A DNA stretch of 64,000 nucleotides from Polaromonas sp. (lineage in GTDB: Bacteria > Pseudomonadota > Gammaproteobacteria > Burkholderiales > Burkholderiaceae_C), in contig NZ_JABBPE010000004.1 in NCBI RefSeq assembly GCF_012927455.1, positions 62,001-126,000 of the forward strand. Reading direction: 5' to 3'. Below are positions 1-9,212 of the stretch, piece by piece. Made by a program: the position numbers and the translations under genes. Each line of letters begins with the position of its first letter. Position 1 is the first letter of the stretch. The notes beneath the pieces are model-generated. The model searched no databases. It was not told the DNA's origin and worked only from the letters and a program-made list of their open reading frames with translations.

Positions 1-250
<250 letters not shown>

Positions 251-253
251 GCG

Positions 254-1570
254 GTGAACATTGACTTGCAGCGATGGGTTGACCGATGGGCCGGCATTCC
301 GCTGTGCGCGGTTGTGTCAGGTGTGGATGGCGTCATGCGCCGGTTTCGGCCAGCAGCGAGCCGCGACCAGGCGCCGCGCGCCATCGTGGTGATTCTGCTG
401 TCCGAAATGGGCAGCCTGGTGCTGGCGCACGACATGTTCGCGCGCTTGAAGCAACGTTACCCGGGCGCCGAGTTGCATGCCCTGCTGTTCGGCAAGAACC
501 GCGAAATCCTCGACCTGATGCAGGTGATGAATCCGGCCAATGTGCACACCGTCGATGACCATTCGCTGACTGCGCTGCTGGCGAGCCTGTGGAAGGTCAT
601 CAAGGCTTTGCGCCGCGCCAACGTCGATGTGGCGATTGACTGCGAGCTGTTCTCGCGCATCAGCAGTCTGCTGTCGTTTGCCTGTGGCGCGTCGGTGCGC
701 GTCGGGTTTCACCGCCACACGCAAGAAGGCCTGTACCGCGGCTCGCACATCAACCGGCGCGTGCCCTACAACCCCTACCACCACATCAGCGCGCAGTTTC
801 TAACGCTGGCCAGCGCCATTGATTCAAGGGCTGTACCTAGCTCCAAATTGCCGATCAGGCTCACCGGCAAGCCGCCGCCGCATGTGCAACTGGGCAGCAC
901 ACTGGTCCCCGGCATGCAAAGCCGGCTGGCGCAGGACTTTCCGGGCCTTGCCGGCAAGCCGCTGGTGCTGGTGTACCCGGGCGGCGGCATTTTGCCGATT
1001 CGCGCCTGGCCGCTGGCGTCTTACACCGCGCTGTGCGAAGGCCTGGTGGCCGACGGTTGCGCCGTGGCCGTAATTGGATTGAAGGACGATCAGGCGCTGG
1101 CACGGAAGTTAGTCGGGCAGGTTCAGGCCGGCATCGATCAACAGAAGAACGCGAGCGGACGCAGCGACGGGCCGCCCCTAGCAAGTCCAGCCCCCTCGGG
1201 GGGCAGCGAACTACACGCAGTGAGGAGCGTGGGGGCGATAGTTGACCTGACGGGTTACACGCGCTCGATTTCCGAGTTGCTGGCGCTGTTTCATGTGGCG
1301 CGCCTGCTGGTAACCAATGACGGCGGCCCCGGGCAGTTTGCCGCGCTGACGCCGATCTGGACCTTGATGCTGTTTGGCCCGGAGACGCCCAGCCTGTATG
1401 CACCTCTGACGCCACATTGCTATTCGTTCTACAGCGAGTGGCCGTGCTCGCCCTGCCTGACGGCTTACAACCACCGCTCGTCGTATTGCGATGGTGATAA
1501 CCAGTGTCTTAAGGTTATAGCGCCCGCCACCGTGCTGGCGAAGGCGCGTGAATGTCTGGTCAGTCCCTGA
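254..1570 (+). CDS. Glycosyltransferase family 9 (heptosyltransferase-like)
   Basis: Predicted 438-residue GT-B glycosyltransferase of family 9, related to the ADP-heptose:LPS heptosyltransferases WaaC/WaaF. The C-terminal half shows the family hallmarks: VYPGGGILPIRAWP near residue 241 and TNDGGPGQFAALT near residue 354, the nucleotide-sugar binding region. The GTG start directly follows tgt. A low-complexity stretch at about residues 299-327 is encoded by a family B dispersed repeat and lies between two Rossmann-fold elements, so the protein is longer than the usual ~350 residues. A Cys-rich tail (WPCSPC ... YCDGDNQC) is seen in some GT9 subfamilies. The sugar and acceptor cannot be deduced. 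The GtrA and ArnT-type genes downstream suggest envelope glycolipid or LPS modification. Confidence 0.85.
   Translation: MNIDLQRWVDRWAGIPLCAVVSGVDGVMRRFRPAASRDQAPRAIVVILLSEMGSLVLAHDMFARLKQRYPGAELHALLFGKNREILDLMQVMNPANVHTVDDHSLTALLASLWKVIKALRRANVDVAIDCELFSRISSLLSFACGASVRVGFHRHTQEGLYRGSHINRRVPYNPYHHISAQFLTLASAIDSRAVPSSKLPIRLTGKPPPHVQLGSTLVPGMQSRLAQDFPGLAGKPLVLVYPGGGILPIRAWPLASYTALCEGLVADGCAVAVIGLKDDQALARKLVGQVQAGIDQQKNASGRSDGPPLASPAPSGGSELHAVRSVGAIVDLTGYTRSISELLALFHVARLLVTNDGGPGQFAALTPIWTLMLFGPETPSLYAPLTPHCYSFYSEWPCSPCLTAYNHRSSYCDGDNQCLKVIAPATVLAKARECLVSP
1166..1236 (-). repeat. Family B dispersed repeat, in-frame copy inside the GT9 gene
   Basis: The complement matches the intergenic copies at 39.3 and 51.3 kb: CCCCCACGCTC, an ACTGCGTGT-like core, then GCTGCCCCCCGAGGGGG. 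It is translated in the GT9 frame as the linker PSGGSELHAVRSVGA, with no frame disruption. The copy at 62.14-62.22 kb is read in the same frame. Confidence 0.8.
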
Positions 1571-1583
1571 TCAACAATTCTTG

Positions 1584-2123
1584 ATGTCCAAACTTCGATC
1601 CATTGCAGAAGATCTGGTCAGCCGTCTGCCCACACGACTTCAACCGATGGCGCATTGGCGTTTCATCAAGTTTGGCGCGGTCGGCGCCAGCGGCACCGTG
1701 ATTAATGTTGCGGTGCTCTATATCGCACAAGAGTTTTTACTGCGCGTCATCGAAGACTTTCAGTCACGGCTCAATTACTCGATTGCGCTGGCCATTACCG
1801 TGGCCACCATCAGCAACTTTTACTGGAACCGGCGCCTGACCTGGCGCGACCGCAAACATGAGGTCCATCGTTCCGCGCTGTTGCTGTTCATCAAGTACGT
1901 GATGGCGGCAGGGCTGTCGATTGTTGTGCAGTCCCTGCTGACCAAATGGCTGGCCCTGTCCATGCATTACATCCTGGCCAACGTGGTGGCCATTGCCCTG
2001 GCCAGCGTGTGCAATTTTCTGGTCAATGACCGCATGACTTTTCGCCGCCGCAAGAAAACCCAAGCGGCCCACCGTACCAGCCCACCGGCGCCACCCTCCA
2101 CCGATGTCCACGACAAGCCCTGA
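1584..2123 (+). CDS. GtrA-like membrane protein (polyprenyl-phosphate sugar flippase family)
   Basis: A four-helix GtrA-family protein of about 179 residues from the ATG at 1584; an in-frame ATG at 1548 would overlap the upstream gene. The N-terminal FIKFGAVGASGTVINVAVLYI is the typical GtrA opening, followed by a conserved FYWNRRLTW loop and a second NFLVNDRMTF loop, then a basic tail. GtrA proteins are thought to flip undecaprenyl-phosphate-linked sugars across the inner membrane for O-antigen, teichoic acid or arabinogalactan glycosylation. The gene overlaps the downstream ArnT-like gene by 20 bases, indicating translational coupling and a shared pathway. Confidence 0.85.
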   Translation: MSKLRSIAEDLVSRLPTRLQPMAHWRFIKFGAVGASGTVINVAVLYIAQEFLLRVIEDFQSRLNYSIALAITVATISNFYWNRRLTWRDRKHEVHRSALLLFIKYVMAAGLSIVVQSLLTKWLALSMHYILANVVAIALASVCNFLVNDRMTFRRRKKTQAAHRTSPPAPPSTDVHDKP

Positions 2124-3903
2124 CAAACCCAAGCCGCGTTTTCCTGTTCACCTTATCTGGGCAGGCCTGGCGATTGCCGTGGCGCTGGGCTATCTGTTTG
2201 GGCTGGGCGGAGACCATATTCCACGCAACGGCGATGAGCTGGTCTATGCCCACATCGCGCGCCTTACGGCCCAGACCGGTCACTGGCTGCCGTTGGTCAG
2301 CTCTTACGATTTCATGCGCAACACCAAGCCGCCGCTGCTGTTCTGGCAAGCCATGGTGGCTGGCGGCTGGGGCGAGCACTGGACGCTGCTCAATTTGCGC
2401 CTGCCCAGCGTGCTGTACACATGGTGCATCGCGCTCATGGTGGGACTGCTGACGTGGAAAATTGTTCGCGGCGAAACACCAGCGACAACCACCGTCGTGG
2501 ATGCCGGCACGGCAGAAAAAGGCAACCGGCACGCGATCACAATGGGCGCAATCGCCACGCTGGTTTACCTGTCTTTTTTCACCACCTACCGTTACGGCCG
2601 GCCTTACCTCACCAGCGCGGCCGAAACCTTTTGGCTATTTGGCGTGTTCTTTGCCATCGCCTGGTCGCCCGCCAAGTTACTGGCATCGCGCTGGAAGTTT
2701 CCGCTTATCGCCGGTCTGGCGATTGGCATTGGCTGCCTTTACAAATCATTTGTCATGGTGGTGCCGGTGGGCTTCGCGCTGGCGCTGTGCTACCAAACGG
2801 TGGGTGCTCAATTACCAGCCTGGAAAATTTTCCGCAGCGGCATCGTTGCCGACGGCTTCAAGGTCGCCGCGATATGCGCTCTTGCTTTGGCTATTTTTGG
2901 CCTGTGGTTTGCCATCGATCCGCAGCCAGGTGAAGTCTGGCGCGAATTTGTCGTCGGTGAAAACGCCGGCAAGATGAACTCTTCCAGAGGCTACTTCAAA
3001 TCAGCTTTTAGCGGCAGCGGCGGCATCGTGACAATTCTGACCGGCTACTTTTCCAATGCGCTGTTTCTGCTGCCGCTGTCGGTCGGCGCCATGGTGGCAG
3101 CCTGGCTCAGCTGGCGGCAGCGCAAAGGCACGGCGCAAACAATCAGCGCCGCCGAAAAAATCATGTGGCTGTGGCTGCTCGCGCTGGCGCTGGTGTTCAT
3201 GCTGCCGACGCAGCGCTCGACGCGCTACCTGATTCCGGCCATGCCGGCGCTGGCCGTGGTGATGGCGCTGTACTGGGAGCGCATCGGCCGTATCTGGTTC
3301 AGCCTGACGCTGGCGGTCTGCATGTTGGGCGCGCTCGCCATGGGCCTGGTGGGTTACGGCGCGGTGCGTGCCACGCAAGACCCCTGGGTTTACTCGCCGC
3401 TGTTCTGGCTGTTCGTGGCGGCCACGGCGCTGGCATGCGGCAGCGGAATTTTCAGGAAAGACCTGACGCGACCGCTCACTGCGCTGGCGGGCTTTGCCGT
3501 CTTGTTTGCCCTCGCCTGGGTCACCAACCCCTTCAATGGGGACCTGGGGCGCTTCCGCCCGGCTACCAACGAATTGCTCAAAGGCCAAACAGTGCAAGTC
3601 CCCAGCAATTTCAACGGCCATTTTGAACGCTATGAATTCATAATTCCGGGCGCGAAAATTGTTTCGTATTTTGCCGAGCAGCCGGTGGACTACGCCGACG
3701 TGGAGGCACTGTTCAAAACCAGCCGCTACGTGCTGGTGCAGCGCCGCGTCGGGCAGGCGCCCTGCACGCAGTGCCGAATTCTTGATGAGCGCTGGGACCT
3801 GCGTTCACGGCAGGACGAAAAAGACGGCACCATGGCGGCCTTCAAGACGCCCGAAACCTTCTGGTACGCCAAGGAATACCTGGTGGAGCGATTGGCGCCC
3901 TGA
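2104..3903 (+). CDS. ArnT/PMT-like integral membrane glycosyltransferase
   Basis: A 599-residue polytopic protein of the GT39/GT83 superfamily (ArnT and protein-mannosyltransferase-like). The first periplasmic loop has the catalytic Asp signature (GDELVYAHIA, near residue 44) and NTKPPLLFW, matching the DE..Y and KPPL motifs of ArnT. About ten to twelve hydrophobic segments follow, then a soluble C-terminal domain from about residue 470. Such enzymes take a sugar from a polyprenyl-phosphate donor on the periplasmic face, often onto lipid A. The GtrA flippase encoded just upstream would supply the donor. No GT2 enzyme that charges the lipid carrier is present in this window. Confidence 0.8.
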   Translation: MSTTSPDKPKPRFPVHLIWAGLAIAVALGYLFGLGGDHIPRNGDELVYAHIARLTAQTGHWLPLVSSYDFMRNTKPPLLFWQAMVAGGWGEHWTLLNLRLPSVLYTWCIALMVGLLTWKIVRGETPATTTVVDAGTAEKGNRHAITMGAIATLVYLSFFTTYRYGRPYLTSAAETFWLFGVFFAIAWSPAKLLASRWKFPLIAGLAIGIGCLYKSFVMVVPVGFALALCYQTVGAQLPAWKIFRSGIVADGFKVAAICALALAIFGLWFAIDPQPGEVWREFVVGENAGKMNSSRGYFKSAFSGSGGIVTILTGYFSNALFLLPLSVGAMVAAWLSWRQRKGTAQTISAAEKIMWLWLLALALVFMLPTQRSTRYLIPAMPALAVVMALYWERIGRIWFSLTLAVCMLGALAMGLVGYGAVRATQDPWVYSPLFWLFVAATALACGSGIFRKDLTRPLTALAGFAVLFALAWVTNPFNGDLGRFRPATNELLKGQTVQVPSNFNGHFERYEFIIPGAKIVSYFAEQPVDYADVEALFKTSRYVLVQRRVGQAPCTQCRILDERWDLRSRQDEKDGTMAAFKTPETFWYAKEYLVERLAP

Positions 3904-3971
3904 AGAGTAGGCCGAAAGTCTTTAAGCTCCAGGCCTGACCGGCTTTTCTTAAAAACTCAAGGAGTTGATTC

Positions 3972-4973
3972 ATGCACTACCGTCGCCTCGGAAAAAGCAA
4001 CCTGAAAGTGTCTGCCCTGTGCCTGGGCACCATGATGTTTGGGCGGCAAACGCCCTTCGACGATGCGGCCAGCATCGTCGCCTCTGCCCGCGAGCACGGC
4101 ATCAACTTCATCGACACCGCTGACGTGTACAACCATGGCCAGTCCGAGACAGACGTCGGCAAGCTGCTGAGCGGCCAGCGCGAGCACTGGGTACTGGCCA
4201 GCAAGCTGGGCAACCCGGTCAGCGAGGCCGTGAACCAGGGGCACTACGCGCGGCGCTGGCTGATCCAGCAAACCAACGCCATATTGGCCCGCCTGCAAAC
4301 CGACTACCTCGACATTCTTTACCTGCACCGCGATTACCACGACGAAAACCTTGAGGAAGCGGTGCTTGCGCTGGGCGACCTGATTCGCGAGGGCAAGATC
4401 CGCAGCTTTGGCCTGTCGAACTTTCGCGGCTGGCGCATCGCCGAGATCGTTCGTCTGTGCGAGCAACTGGGCGTGCCGCCGCCAGCCGTGTGCCAGCCCT
4501 ACTACAACCTGCTCAATCGCGCGCCGGAAGTTGAAATTTTGCCCGCCTGCGGCCACTACGGGCTGGGCGTGGTGCCCTACAGCCCGCTGGCGCGCGGCGT
4601 CCTGACCGGCAAGTACCCGCCCGGCCAGCCGCCGGCCGAAGACACGCGTGCCGGCAGCGGCGACAAACGCATTCTTGAGACCGAGTTCCGCGAAGAGTCG
4701 CTGCAGATCGCGCAAAAGATCAAGGTCCGTTGCGAGGCGAAGAACCTGGTTCCCGGACAGTTTGCCGCCGCCTGGGTGCTTGCCAATCCTTTGGTCAGCG
4801 CAGTCATCGTCGGGCCGCGAACGCTGTCTCATCTGCAAGAGGTTTATGGCGCGCTGGACCTGAAGATCAACCAGGACGACGAGGACTTCATCAATTCGCT
4901 AGTGGTACCCGGCCATGCGTCCAGCCCCGGCTACAACGACCCAGCCTATCCGTTCTTCGGCCGCGCCGTTTGA
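3972..4973 (+). CDS. Aldo/keto reductase
   Basis: A 333-residue cytoplasmic NADPH-dependent oxidoreductase with a TIM-barrel fold. The catalytic tetrad is visible: Asp48 and Tyr53 (FIDTADVY), Lys78 (VLASKLG) and His119 (LYLHRD). A conserved GLSNFRGWRI motif follows near residue 147. The start is supported by an AAGGAG ribosome site about 8 bases upstream. The closest families are the broad AKR11/AKR12/YajO-like groups that reduce aldehydes and ketones; the substrate cannot be assigned. It stands alone, with a clear terminator just after its stop. Confidence 0.9.
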   Translation: MHYRRLGKSNLKVSALCLGTMMFGRQTPFDDAASIVASAREHGINFIDTADVYNHGQSETDVGKLLSGQREHWVLASKLGNPVSEAVNQGHYARRWLIQQTNAILARLQTDYLDILYLHRDYHDENLEEAVLALGDLIREGKIRSFGLSNFRGWRIAEIVRLCEQLGVPPPAVCQPYYNLLNRAPEVEILPACGHYGLGVVPYSPLARGVLTGKYPPGQPPAEDTRAGSGDKRILETEFREESLQIAQKIKVRCEAKNLVPGQFAAAWVLANPLVSAVIVGPRTLSHLQEVYGALDLKINQDDEDFINSLVVPGHASSPGYNDPAYPFFGRAV

Positions 4974-4993
4974 TTTGCGCCTGTTGAGTCGCT

Positions 4994-5023
4994 GGAGCGC
5001 CTGGCTCTGTCGGGCGCTCTTTT
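4994..5023 (+). terminator. Rho-independent terminator after the aldo/keto reductase
   Basis: A 7-bp stem GAGCGCC / GGCGCTC (4995-5001 with 5013-5019) is followed by a short T run. It lies about 20 bases after the stop codon. Confidence 0.65.
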
Positions 5024-5157
5024 GCGCGCAACGACTGTCGAACTAGGTGAAAACCCTTGTTGATGCGGTAATCCGCTTGAAGTTGAATCCGACCTCTCCT
5101 GGCTTGCGTAAAACGGATGGAGGCAAACAGCTTCCGCCCCATTAACAGGAGAAACTC

Positions 5158-6771
5158 ATGAACTTCAGAAAACTCAGCTTGGGCGTTGTGGCAGCCGCTG
5201 CTGCCTGCGCCGCCGGGGTCTCCCTGGCATCGAGCCACCGCGAGGCCCCTTTCATCACCACCTCACCCAAGGTGGACGGTACCGACTTTTACATGTTTCG
5301 CAGCTACGAGCCCAGTCGCACCGACTACGTGACGCTGATCGCGAACTACCAGGGCCTGCAAGACCCGTATGGTGGCCCCAACTATTTCAAGTTGGATCCG
5401 AACGCGCTGTATGAGATCCATGTGGACAACAACGGAGACGCCCGGGAAGACCTGACCTTCCAGTTCCGCTTCAAGAACACCCTGGCCAACGGCGGCAAGG
5501 GCGTGGAACTGCCGATTGGCGACAAGTCTGTTGCGATTTCGCTCACACAAGCCGGCGCCGTTACCAACATCTCTGATGCCAACCTCAACGTGGCAGAAAC
5601 CTACAGCGTCAAGCTGGTGCGCGGTGACCGGCGCAAGGGCGATGGCGGCAAGGACGTGGTCAAGGCCGCCGGCGGCGCCACGTTCGAAAAGCCATCGGAC
5701 TATATCGGCGTGAAGACCTTCGGCAACAGCGCGGCCTACGCCGCCTATGCGGCCAAGCATGTGCATGAGGTCAAGATACCCGGCTGCCCGGCCGGCAAGG
5801 ATGCAGGACGGGTCTTCGTAGGCCAGCGCCAGGAGGGTTTTGCCGTCAATTTAGGTCCAATTTTTGACCTGGTCAATGCCACGGCGGCGCAGATCACCGA
5901 CCCTGCGCTGATCAATGCCTTCGCCGCTAATTCGATCCAGGACAAGAACATTACCTCCATCGCGATTGAAGTTCACAAGGACTGCCTGACGGCCGGCAAC
6001 GACCCGGTGGTTGGCGGCTGGACCACGGCCAGTTTGCGCCAGGCGCGGCTGCTTTCAGGCGCGCCAACTTCTGGCTACCAGACCAGCGAGAAGTCGGGCG
6101 GCGCCTGGACCCAGGTGTCCCGGCTCGGTCAGCCACTGGTCAACGAAGTGGTGATAGGTCTGCGCGATAAAGACAAGTTCAACGCGTCCAAACCGAGCGG
6201 TGACGGCCAGTTTCTTGACTACGTGACCAACCCGACCTTGCCGGCGCTGCTAGGCCTGGTGCTGACGGGCGACCCCAAAGGCCTCGCACCGACCAACCTG
6301 CCGCGCACCGACCTGGCAACGGTTTTCCTCACCGGCATCACCGGCGTGAACAAGCCAGCCACGGTGACGCCCTCCGAGATGCTGCGGCTGAACACCGCCA
6401 TCGCACCCGTGGCTTTTGCCGCGCAAAACCGGCTGGGGGTCGCGGGCGAAGTCCTGCGCGTGGGCGGCGTTGCCAATCTGGCGCAGGCGACCGACCTGGC
6501 CGGCTTCCCCAACGGCCGTCGCCCAAAGGACGACGTGGTTGACATTGCCCTGGTCGCCATGCTGGGCGGTTTGTGCGTGATTAACGGCGACAACGATGCT
6601 TTGAAACTGAACAGCATCCCGGGCGTGTCTGGCGTCACTTCTGCCTGCAAGCCGTCCAGCGTGCCCTTGGGTGCCACCTCCGCCAAGGTACACGACGGCG
6701 TTGACCAGGCGGTTGTGCCCTTTCTGGCCGGCTTTCCTTACCTGAACACGCCCAACCCCGGCTCCCGCTAA
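5158..6771 (+). CDS. DUF4331 family secreted protein
   Basis: A 537-residue exported protein with a Sec signal peptide (roughly residues 1-24, hydrophobic core LGVVAAAAACAAGV). It begins its mature part with SSHREAPFI and DGTDFYMFRSY, the signature of DUF4331. The rest looks like an extracellular beta-rich domain with conserved FQFRFKNT and LTGITGVNKP segments. Function is unknown for the family. AACAGGAG lies 8 bases before the ATG. The small lipoprotein 28 bases downstream is likely co-transcribed and ends at a strong terminator, so the pair forms a two-gene unit. Confidence 0.85.
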   Translation: MNFRKLSLGVVAAAAACAAGVSLASSHREAPFITTSPKVDGTDFYMFRSYEPSRTDYVTLIANYQGLQDPYGGPNYFKLDPNALYEIHVDNNGDAREDLTFQFRFKNTLANGGKGVELPIGDKSVAISLTQAGAVTNISDANLNVAETYSVKLVRGDRRKGDGGKDVVKAAGGATFEKPSDYIGVKTFGNSAAYAAYAAKHVHEVKIPGCPAGKDAGRVFVGQRQEGFAVNLGPIFDLVNATAAQITDPALINAFAANSIQDKNITSIAIEVHKDCLTAGNDPVVGGWTTASLRQARLLSGAPTSGYQTSEKSGGAWTQVSRLGQPLVNEVVIGLRDKDKFNASKPSGDGQFLDYVTNPTLPALLGLVLTGDPKGLAPTNLPRTDLATVFLTGITGVNKPATVTPSEMLRLNTAIAPVAFAAQNRLGVAGEVLRVGGVANLAQATDLAGFPNGRRPKDDVVDIALVAMLGGLCVINGDNDALKLNSIPGVSGVTSACKPSSVPLGATSAKVHDGVDQAVVPFLAGFPYLNTPNPGSR

Positions 6772-6799
6772 GCCAACCCTTACTTGAAGGAAGCAAACC

Positions 6800-7087
6800 A
6801 TGAAACCCTTTTTCACCCACCGTTCCTGGCTGGCCGCTTCGGCAGGGGCTCTTTTGCTGGCCGCCTGCGGCAGCGGCGGCGACAGTGGTAGCGCCAGTGG
6901 CGGCACCGCGCCGGGGAGCGGCTCGGAGATACCGCTCTCGGCCACCAGCAGTTCGGCCGGCGCTTTCAGCTTCGTCGAGTCGCTGGTGGCTGCAGGCGAT
7001 TCAGAGACGGCTGAGCCGCTGCAACTGGGCGGCGACGATGTGTCCCTAGGCAGCAGCGACACGGATGACGCCGACCCGAGCGTCTGA
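6800..7087 (+). CDS. Small Ser/Gly-rich lipoprotein
   Basis: A 95-residue predicted lipoprotein with a charged N-terminus, hydrophobic core and lipobox LLLAAC (Cys23). The mature part is short, rich in Gly, Ser and Asp, and looks disordered. No domain is recognised. TTGAAGGAAG precedes the start. Its position between the DUF4331 gene and a terminator suggests that the two proteins act together at the cell surface. Proteins like this are often missed by annotation; the clear lipobox and good ribosome site argue that it is real. Confidence 0.7.
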   Translation: MKPFFTHRSWLAASAGALLLAACGSGGDSGSASGGTAPGSGSEIPLSATSSSAGAFSFVESLVAAGDSETAEPLQLGGDDVSLGSSDTDDADPSV

Positions 7088-7107
7088 TCGCGTTAGTGCC
7101 ACAGTGG

Positions 7108-7140
7108 AATCGGCGTGCTCTTGGGCACGCCGATTTTTTT
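7108..7140 (+). terminator. Strong Rho-independent terminator
   Basis: A perfect 11-bp stem (7108-7118 with 7125-7135) and a 6-base loop run into a T tract at 7134-7140. It ends the DUF4331-lipoprotein unit. The 130 bases from here to the next gene, on the opposite strand, show nothing further. Confidence 0.9.
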
Positions 7141-7270
7141 CGGCTGCCTTGAAGGCCATCAGCCTCTAAAACCCGCCGGGAAGCCGCGCCGGCGCTGGCC
7201 GCGCGCGCGTGGAACTGGTGCTGCCAGGGCATCCGTGTGTCGCCGCAGGGGCTGACCCGGACGGGCTTTT

Positions 7271-8344
7271 TCAGGCCGTTGCAGCGCCTGTCCCCGGCAA
7301 GCGCGCGCCCTGTCCGCACGCGCCGCCACAGGCGTGGCAAAACTTGGCGAATGCACTTTGGCGAGTGGTGCACTTGAGGCAATGGTCAAACAGGCCAATG
7401 CCGCAATGCGGGCAATAGTCGATCCCCGTGTTCTTCAAATCCACGGGCCGCTCACAGCCCGGACACACCCCTTTGGACAGCCGCGTGAGTGCGGTGTCGT
7501 AACTCAATTCTTCACGGCGCTGCGCATCGGGCAGTTGCTCGGCCAGTTTTTGTTTTTCGAGGTAGCGGTTCAGCGACACGATGGCCTGACGGCCCACCAG
7601 CGCCGTGACGACGATGCCCACGATGTAGCGCACATAGCCGCCGTAGCTCGGCAAATAAGGTACCAGTTCTACAAAAAACGCGAAGCCCGCAAAAATGATG
7701 AAACCCCAGACAAAAGGCCAGTAAGTGCCCTTGCGTTTTTTGACAAAGAGCCAGCCGGCAATCACCAGCAGCGGCAGGGTGAGCGCAAGGCGGTAGCCAA
7801 ACACGCGCAGCTCCACGCGGCGGTACTCAGCATTGAGCTGCTGCTGCGCGCCCTGCTCCAGCTCTCCCAGCTGGCGGCGTTCACGTTCGGCCGCTTGCCG
7901 GGCATCCAGGGCGGCCTGTTGCTGGGCCTCGACGGCAACGCCTGCCGCACGTTCTTTGTCCTTCAGTACATCCAGCGCCTGGGTGCGCGCCACCAGTTCC
8001 GTGTCTTGCGCGGCCAATTGCGTGGCCTGGCGGGTAGACAGCCAGTTATTGAAGGTCTCCCGCGCAGCCGACGAGTCGGCTTGAGCCGTCCGGCGCTTGA
8101 GCTGCGACTGCTGCAGCGCGTTTTCAGCGTTCTGGCCGGCGAGCTCTGCATTTTTAATGGCGCTGCGCAGCTTGCGGGTGGCGCCGCTGTCCATGAAGTC
8201 GTCCAGAGAAAGACGCTTCTCCACTTTCGGCAAGTCGCCCACCACCGTCCCGCCGAGCCCGATAAGGAATCCGGCGAAGACGATGGCCACCATCCACAGG
8301 CCGCGGTACATCCATTTTTCTGTCAGTCGCAAGCCTTTGGCCAT
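7271..8344 (-). CDS. Membrane protein with coiled coil and C-terminal zinc ribbons
   Basis: A 357-residue protein of unknown function. It has one transmembrane helix at about residues 11-32, then a long charged, Ala/Gln/Glu-rich coiled coil (about 45-185), then two or three transmembrane helices (about 186-256). The C-terminal cytoplasmic region holds several CxxC pairs: CPGC, CPHC, CLKC and CHAC near residues 300-345, consistent with two zinc ribbons. AAGGGAGAA lies just before the ATG. It is the last gene of a minus-strand run with the DUF2145 and Ala-rich exported proteins. A 342-residue ORF on the other strand is its shadow; the membrane and zinc-ribbon pattern favours this strand. Confidence 0.75.
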   Translation of the reverse strand: MAKGLRLTEKWMYRGLWMVAIVFAGFLIGLGGTVVGDLPKVEKRLSLDDFMDSGATRKLRSAIKNAELAGQNAENALQQSQLKRRTAQADSSAARETFNNWLSTRQATQLAAQDTELVARTQALDVLKDKERAAGVAVEAQQQAALDARQAAERERRQLGELEQGAQQQLNAEYRRVELRVFGYRLALTLPLLVIAGWLFVKKRKGTYWPFVWGFIIFAGFAFFVELVPYLPSYGGYVRYIVGIVVTALVGRQAIVSLNRYLEKQKLAEQLPDAQRREELSYDTALTRLSKGVCPGCERPVDLKNTGIDYCPHCGIGLFDHCLKCTTRQSAFAKFCHACGGACGQGARLPGTGAATA

Positions 8345-8380
8345 GAAGTTCTCCCTTGTTGAAAAAAAGTGCCACCCTGT

Positions 8381-9196
8381 TCACAGTTTGATGACCGTGG
8401 GCGTCTTGCCGGTGGGCGTCATTTGAGCACGCTGCAGCCAGCTGAAAACCGAGTCCACCGTCACCGTCTCAATGCGGTCTGAAAAGCGTTTGTCATTCGG
8501 ATGGTCGTCAAAGGCCACATTCGCCGCGGTGACGCGACCGCCCAGGCGCGTCAGCGGCCCCAGTTGGAGCGTGGTCGGCTCATACCCCTTGAACTGCAGC
8601 CAGGCCTGCGCCTGCTCGCGCGAGTGCACCTGCGGCTCAAGCGCCAGGGCCAAAGTTTCAATAGCCCACTGGTTGGACTGCTGGTACTTGCGGCCCCAGA
8701 CGTAACTGACGATGCTGTAGGGCTTGTGGTGCAGGCTTATCGCGCGGGCGGGGTCTTCCAGCAAGACTAACAAACGCGCCTGGACTTCCGGCGTGGGTGC
8801 CAGCCATGCGGCCTCAAACCGCCACAGGTCATCGAGGAAAAAGTCCCCCAGGCCCTGCCGGTAGATGGACGAATTACGGGTGCCGCATTCATTGAGCTTG
8901 TGCAGCACGCGCCAGGTGGTGCCACCCTGGCCATCGGCCTGCTGCCAGGCCAGGCCCAGATGCGAATAACGCACGCCGTACTTGCTCAGGTCTTGCCCGG
9001 CGCGCGCCAGAAGCACCACCTTTTCGCCGCTGGCGTTCAGTGCTTCAAGCGTTTTGGCCGCCAGCGTCAAACCGCGCTCGACTGTTTGCGCCGATGTCTT
9101 TTTGACGTCGCACGAACGCCCGGCGTGGGCAGCGGGCGCCAGCAAGAGGCTGGCCGCCAGCAATGCCGATGAGAGGCAGGTCAGAAAGGTCTTCAT
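8381..9196 (-). CDS. DUF2145 family exported protein
   Basis: A 271-residue protein with a signal peptide ending near AAHA-GRSCD (residue 25). The body matches my recollection of DUF2145: RAGQDLSKYGVRYSHLGLAW, then LNECGTRNSSIYRQGLGDFF and a later FKGYEP segment. The conserved Cys, Ser and His residues recall NlpC/P60-like or papain-like hydrolases, but the catalytic role is unproven. It is predicted to be periplasmic. It lies 36 bases upstream of the zinc-ribbon membrane gene and 16 bases downstream of an exported Ala-rich protein on the same strand, suggesting one operon. Confidence 0.72.
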   Translation of the reverse strand: MKTFLTCLSSALLAASLLLAPAAHAGRSCDVKKTSAQTVERGLTLAAKTLEALNASGEKVVLLARAGQDLSKYGVRYSHLGLAWQQADGQGGTTWRVLHKLNECGTRNSSIYRQGLGDFFLDDLWRFEAAWLAPTPEVQARLLVLLEDPARAISLHHKPYSIVSYVWGRKYQQSNQWAIETLALALEPQVHSREQAQAWLQFKGYEPTTLQLGPLTRLGGRVTAANVAFDDHPNDKRFSDRIETVTVDSVFSWLQRAQMTPTGKTPTVIKL

Positions 9197-9212
9197 ATTT
9201 GCAGTCTCCGGT

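Noticed and set aside
7334..8362. 342-codon plus-strand open frame opposite the zinc-ribbon gene
   Set aside because: It has no hydrophobic or domain pattern of its own, and the minus strand shows a membrane/coiled-coil/zinc-ribbon protein with a ribosome site.
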